The notes under the pieces were generated by a model that was not told the origin of the DNA, ran no database searches, and worked only from the letters and a program-made list of their open reading frames with translations. Both the position numbers and the translations under genes were made by a program. Shown piece by piece: positions 58,989-64,000 of a DNA stretch of 64,000 nt. The stretch's first letter is position 1, and every line of letters starts with the position of its first letter. This stretch comes from Macropodus opercularis. Lineage: Eukaryota > Chordata > Actinopteri > Anabantiformes > Osphronemidae. Location: positions 62,001-126,000 of the forward strand of contig JAUCMP010000063.1 of assembly GCA_030770545.1 (NCBI GenBank). The letters are read 5' to 3'.

Positions 58989-61350
58989 TATAAAATTCTC
59001 ACCTGTGTCTCTGTCTGCAGTTGAATGTTGTGTTGACATTTGTTGTTACCAGGCAACAGAGTCTGATGTAATGTCAGGGTCAGAGAGCAGCCTTTAAACA
59101 TGATTCGCTGATGGACCGTGTTACAGGTTTAGACATGTGGCAGATGTGAAAACACACATCTCACATCTGCAGTCGAGCTTTTTAGATCTGCTGCACTTCA
59201 ACCGATAATAATTTCAGAAATGACAAAACCTCGTTTCTTCTGGACAGGTGACTTATTTAAGAAGCATCACCAAAAAACTCTTAGTTCCCTTTGACTCAGC
59301 AACATTTTGCTGCTGGTTCCAGGATGTGTTGACTCCAACAGCTTTAAAGGCTTTGTTAGGTCCATTAGAGGCCTGAGCGTCACGTTCTCAAGATAGTCAC
59401 CGGTTGAACTTTGACACGCCCATCAACAATGAACATCTTTAGTTCAACTGATTCAATAAATAGTAACTTTAATCTAAAATGAACATTTGATCTCAGTTGT
59501 CTTACCTGTGTCTCTGTCCACTGGGAGGTTTGTGACTACAGCCGCTGCTCCTCCGCACCGAGAGGAGTCTGGCATCTATGTCAGACGCCTCCATGGTGAA
59601 GTGTTGTGGGCGTGTGGCGCCGTGAAGAGGCCCTGAGGAAGACGTAGGACACGCTGGAGGAGTCTGGCATCTAGGTCACTGAATGCAACACAAGCTGGTG
59701 TCAGTGAAGTAGCATCAATCATGTGACTTTTACAAACCAAACCCAGCTGTTCATTTACTGAATAAACAACTCAGGAAACAGAAAAAGTCCATTTAACTCA
59801 GATACTGAGCTTCTTCATTTTCCTGCTCGTCTCAATCTGACGTCGTTTCGACTGAAACTAACACAACACGAAACTCACTGACACGACAAAAACTCGCACA
59901 TAAAGTCAGTGAACGTCTTTAGTTTAACTGATTCAATAAATAGTAACTTTAATCTAACATTAACATTTGATCTCAGTTGTCTTACCTGTGTCTCTGTCCA
60001 CTGGGAGGTTGTTGACTACAGCCGCTGCTGCTCCGCACCGAGAGGAGTCTGGCATCTATGTCACTGAATGCAACAAAAGCTGGTGTCAGTGAAGTAGCAT
60101 CAATCATGTGACTTTTACAAACCAAACCCAGCTGTTCATGTACTGAACAAACAACTCAGGAAACAGAAAAAGTCCATTTAACTCTAGATACTGAGCTTCT
60201 TCATTTTCCTGCTCGTCTCAGTCCGACGTCGTTTCGAATAAAACTAACACAACACGAAACTCACTGACACGACAAAAACTCGCACATAAAGTCAGTGAAC
60301 GTCTTTAGTTTAACTTATTCAATGAATAGTAACAATAATATACAATGAACATTTGATCTCAGCTATAAAATTCTCACCTGTGTCTCTGTCTGCAGTTGAA
60401 TGTTGTGTTGACATTTGTTGTTACCAGGCAACAGAGTCTGATGTAATGTCAGGGTCAGAGAGCAGCCTTTAAACATGATTCGCTGATGGACCGTGTTACA
60501 GGTTTAGACATGTGGCAGATGTGAAAACCCACATCTCACATCTGCAGTCGAGCTTTTTAGATCTGCTGCACTTCAACCGATAATAATTTCAGACATGACA
60601 AAACCTCGTTTCTTCAGGACAGGTGACTTATTTAAGAAGCATCACCAGAAAACTCTTAGTTCCCTTTGACTCAGCAACATTTTGCTGCTGGTTCCAGGAT
60701 GTGTTGACTCCAACAGCTTTAAAGGCTTTGGTAGGTCCATTAGAGGCCTGAGCGTCACGTTCTCAAGATAGTCACCGGTTGAACTTTGACACGTCCATCA
60801 ACAATGAACGTCTTTGGTTCAACCGATTCAATAAATAGTAATTTAATCTAAAATGAACATTTGATCTCAGTTGTCTTACCTGTGTCTCTGTCCACTGGGA
60901 GGTTTGTGACTACAGCCGCTGCTCCTCCGCACCGAGAGGAGTCTGGCATCTATGTCAGACGCCTCCTGGTGAAGTGTTGTGGGCGTGTGGCGCCGTGAAG
61001 AGGCCCTGAGGAAGACGTAGGACACGCTGGAGGAGTCTGGCATCTAGGTCACTGAATGCAACACAAGCTGGTGTCAGTGAAGTAGCATCAATCATGTGAC
61101 TTTTTCAAACCAAACCCAGCTGTTCATTTACTGAACAAACAACTCAGGAAACAGAAAAAGTCCATTTAACTCAGATACTGAGCTTCTTCATTTTCCTGCT
61201 CGTCTCAGTCTGACGTCGTTTTGACTGAAACTAACACAACACGAAACTCACTGACACGACAGAAACTCGCACATAAAGTCAGTGAACGTCTTTAGTTTAA
61301 CTTATTCAATGAATAGTAACAATAATATACAATGAACATTTGATCTCAGC
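58989..61350. repeat. Higher-order satellite dimer, first copy (2,362 bp)
   Basis: A P' monomer (58989-60363) plus a plain monomer (60364-61350). It is repeated immediately at 61351-63713 with shared private changes such as 'gctttgttaggtcc' and 'caacaaaagctgg'. Confidence 0.85.
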
Positions 61351-63713
61351 TATAAAATTCTCACCTGTGTCTCTGTCTGCAGTTGAATGTTGTGTTGACA
61401 TTTGTTGTTACCAGGCAACAGAGTCTGATGTAATGTCAGGGTCAGAGAGCAGCCTTTAAACATGATTCGCTGATGGACCGTGTTACAGGTTTAGACATGT
61501 GGCAGATGTGAAAACACACATCTCACATCTGCAGTCGAGCTTTTTAGATCTGCTGCACTTCAACCGATAATAATTTCAGAAATGACAAAACCTCGTTTCT
61601 TCTGGACAGGTGACTTATTTAAGAAGCATCACCAAAAAACTCTTAGTTCCCTTTGACTCAGCAACATTTTGCTGCTGGTTCCAGGATGTGTTGACTCCAA
61701 CAGCTTTAAAGGCTTTGTTAGGTCCATTAGAGGCCTGAGCGTCACGTTCTCAAGATAGTCACCGGTTGAACTTTGACACGCCCATCAACAATGAACATCT
61801 TTAGTTCAACTGATTCAATAAATAGTAACTTTAATCTAAAATGAACATTTGATCTCAGTTGTCTTACCTGTGTCTCTGTCCACTGGGAGGTTTGTGACTA
61901 CAGCCGCTGCTCCTCCGCACCGAGAGGAGTCTGGCATCTATGTCAGACGCCTCCATGGTGAAGTGTTGTGGGCGTGTGGCGCCGTGAAGAGGCCCTGAGG
62001 AAGACGTAGGACACGCTGGAGGAGTCTGGCATCTAGGTCACTGAATGCAACACAAGCTGGTGTCAGTGAAGTAGCATCAATCATGTGACTTTTACAAACC
62101 AAACCCAGCTGTTCATTTACTGAATAAACAACTCAGGAAACAGAAAAAGTCCATTTAACTCAGATACTGAGCTTCTTCATTTTCCTGCTCGTCTCAATCT
62201 GACGTCGTTTCGACTGAAACTAACACAACACGAAACTCACTGACACGACAAAAACTCGCACATAAAGTCAGTGAACGTCTTTAGTTTAACTGATTCAATA
62301 AATAGTAACTTTAATCTAACATTAACATTTGATCTCAGTTGTCTTACCTGTGTCTCTGTCCACTGGGAGGTTGTTGACTACAGCCGCTGCTGCTCCGCAC
62401 CGAGAGGAGTCTGGCATCTATGTCACTGAATGCAACAAAAGCTGGTGTCAGTGAAGTAGCATCAATCATGTGACTTTTACAAACCAAACCCAGCTGTTCA
62501 TGTACTGAACAAACAACTCAGGAAACAGAAAAAGTCCATTTAACTCTAGATACTGAGCTTCTTCATTTTCCTGCTCGTCTCAGTCCGACGTCGTTTCGAA
62601 TAAAACTAACACAACACGAAACTCACTGACACGACAAAAACTCGCACATAAAGTCAGTGAACGTCTTTAGTTTAACTTATTCAATGAATAGTAACAATAA
62701 TATACAATGAACATTTGATCTCAGCTATAAAATTCTCACCTGTGTCTCTGTCTGCAGTTGAATGTTGTGTTGACATTTGTTGTTACCAGGCAACAGAGTC
62801 TGATGTAATGTCAGGGTCAGAGAGCAGCCTTTAAACATGATTCGCTGATGGACCGTGTTACAGGTTTAGACATGTGGCAGATGTGAAAACCCACATCTCA
62901 CATCTGCAGTCGAGCTTTTTAGATCTGCTGCACTTCAACCGATAATAATTTCAGACATGACAAAACCTCGTTTCTTCAGGACAGGTGACTTATTTAAGAA
63001 GCATCACCAGAAAACTCTTAGTTCCCTTTGACTCAGCAACATTTTGCTGCTGGTTCCAGGATGTGTTGACTCCAACAGCTTTAAAGGCTTTGGTAGGTCC
63101 ATTAGAGGCCTGAGCGTCACGTTCTCAAGATAGTCACCGGTTGAACTTTGACACGTCCATCAACAATGAACGTCTTTGGTTCAACCGATTCAATAAATAG
63201 TAATTTAATCTAAAATGAACATTTGATCTCAGTTGTCTTACCTGTGTCTCTGTCCACTGGGAGGTTTGTGACTACAGCCGCTGCTCCTCCGCACCGAGAG
63301 GAGTCTGGCATCTATGTCAGACGCCTCCTGGTGAAGTGTTGTGGGCGTGTGGCGCCGTGAAGAGGCCCTGAGGAAGACGTAGGACACGCTGGAGGAGTCT
63401 GGCATCTAGGTCACTGAATGCAACACAAGCTGGTGTCAGTGAAGTAGCATCAATCATGTGACTTTTACAAACCAAACCCAGCTGTTCATGTACTGAACAA
63501 ACAACTCAGGAAACAGAAAAAGTCCATTTAACTCTAGATACTTAGCTTCTTCATTTCCCTGCTTGTCTCAGTCTGACGTCGTTTAGACTGAAACTAACAC
63601 AACACGAAACTCACTGACACGACAAAAACTCGCACATAAAGTCAGTGAACGTCTTTAGTTTAACTTATTCAATGAATAGTAACAATAATATACAATGAAC
63701 ATTTGATCTCAGC
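61351..63713. repeat. Higher-order satellite dimer, second copy
   Basis: Near-identical copy of 58989-61350. The second monomer differs towards its right end ('gacttttacaaacc' versus 'gactttttcaaacc', and 'gatacttagcttc' versus 'gatactgagcttc'). Confidence 0.85.
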
Positions 63714-63841
63714 TGATAAATGTCTCAGAGTCTGATGTAATGTCAGGGTCAGAGAGCAGCCTTTAAACATGATTCGCTGATGGACCGTGTTACAGGTTTA
63801 GACAAAGGTTGAAACTGGTGTCAGTGAAGTAGTGTAAGCGT

Positions 63842-63914
63842 CCTGAAAAGGGAGGAATTGATATGACGCACGACACACAACAACCTTTCTTCAGCTCACG
63901 TGTGTAATGAGTGA
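63842..63914 (+). repeat. 73-bp direct repeat, left member (block 4)
   Basis: Equivalent of 3678-3750. Its partner would lie beyond the window. Confidence 0.85.
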
Positions 63915-63936
63915 CTCAAGTTATACAAACAAATCG

Positions 63937-63979
63937 ATACATACATACATATATACATACATATATACATACATACACA
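63937..63979 (+). repeat. CATA/TATA microsatellite, expanded (block 4)
   Basis: About 43 bp. It carries one extra 12-bp unit with a second 'atat' interruption compared with blocks 1-3. This is the only length change seen at this locus among four copies. Confidence 0.9.
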
Positions 63980-64000
63980 TTCTCAGTCCCATTACAACAA

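Larger units (their letters stand above)
51451..63832. repeat. Satellite array D
   Basis: About 12.4 kb, the longest array. The opening monomer (51451-52457) keeps sequence that is deleted in arrays B and C. Starts are 52458 (1188, R), 53646 (988), 54634 (1186, R), 55820 (988), 56808 (994), 57802 (1187, R), 58989 (1375, P'), 60364 (987), 61351 (1375, P') and 62726 (988), then the 90-bp stub at 63714. The first half alternates R and plain monomers. The last four form two copies of a 2,362-bp dimer. The final stub reads 'gctgataaatg' where the others read 'gctgttaaatg'. Confidence 0.95.
63833..64000. repeat. Macrosatellite block, copy 4 (first 168 bp)
   Basis: The window ends just inside a fourth block. 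Present are the first 73-bp direct repeat (63842-63914) and the CATA microsatellite (63937-63979), which is 12 bp longer than in the other three copies. The identical left junction shows that the alternation of array and block continues rightwards. Confidence 0.95.

Noticed and set aside
1..64000. CRISPR array or other prokaryotic repeat system
   Set aside because: The repeat unit is about 1 kb with no short palindromic repeats and unique spacers, and splice signals and fish retroelements show that the DNA is eukaryotic.

Overview
The window is vertebrate, most probably teleost fish, DNA. It has no bacterial or phage features: no operons, no ribosome-binding sites and no long ORF. It carries consensus GT-AG splice motifs, antisense fragments of an abundant teleost LINE, a tRNA-derived SINE-like piece with a clean B box, and short dispersed motifs common in fish genomes. 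No gene in it can be called intact with confidence.

The layout is a macrosatellite. A block of about 10.3 kb (copy 1 at 3669-13979, copy 2 at 19276-29598, copy 3 at 41153-51450, copy 4 entering at 63833) alternates with four satellite arrays: A 1-3668, B 13980-19275, C 29599-41152, D 51451-63832. The three full blocks look about 99% identical by eye. The start-to-start distances differ (15,607, 21,877 and 22,680 bp) almost entirely because the arrays differ in monomer number.

The satellite monomer is about 988 bp. It is itself composite: two half-units share a diverged core of about 95 bp, and each core ends in a minus-strand splice-donor-like motif. Longer monomers arise from a 255-bp segment that is present or absent (R, about 1187 bp) and from an extra chimeric half-unit (P', about 1375 bp). 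Array D also holds a 2,362-bp higher-order repeat duplicated in tandem.

Each block has two parts. The left 5 kb has a pair of 73-bp direct repeats around a CATA microsatellite, an unrecognised 87-codon ORF, a plus-strand two-exon fragment that weakly resembles the end of a HECT-type ubiquitin ligase, and a minus-strand two-exon coding-like model downstream of an inverted CCAAT pair. The right 5 kb is transposable-element material: a 2.38-kb composite duplicated in tandem (units a and b). Each unit holds an internally deleted antisense LINE ORF2 relic, a 128-bp imperfect palindrome, an unrecognised minus-strand ORF and a SINE-like tRNA remnant. A piece that looks like a LINE 5' region in the opposite orientation closes the block.

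Nothing here forms a recognisable pathway. The main interest is the nested repeat architecture, the visible footprints of unequal exchange, and whether the repeated spliceable motifs are transcribed.
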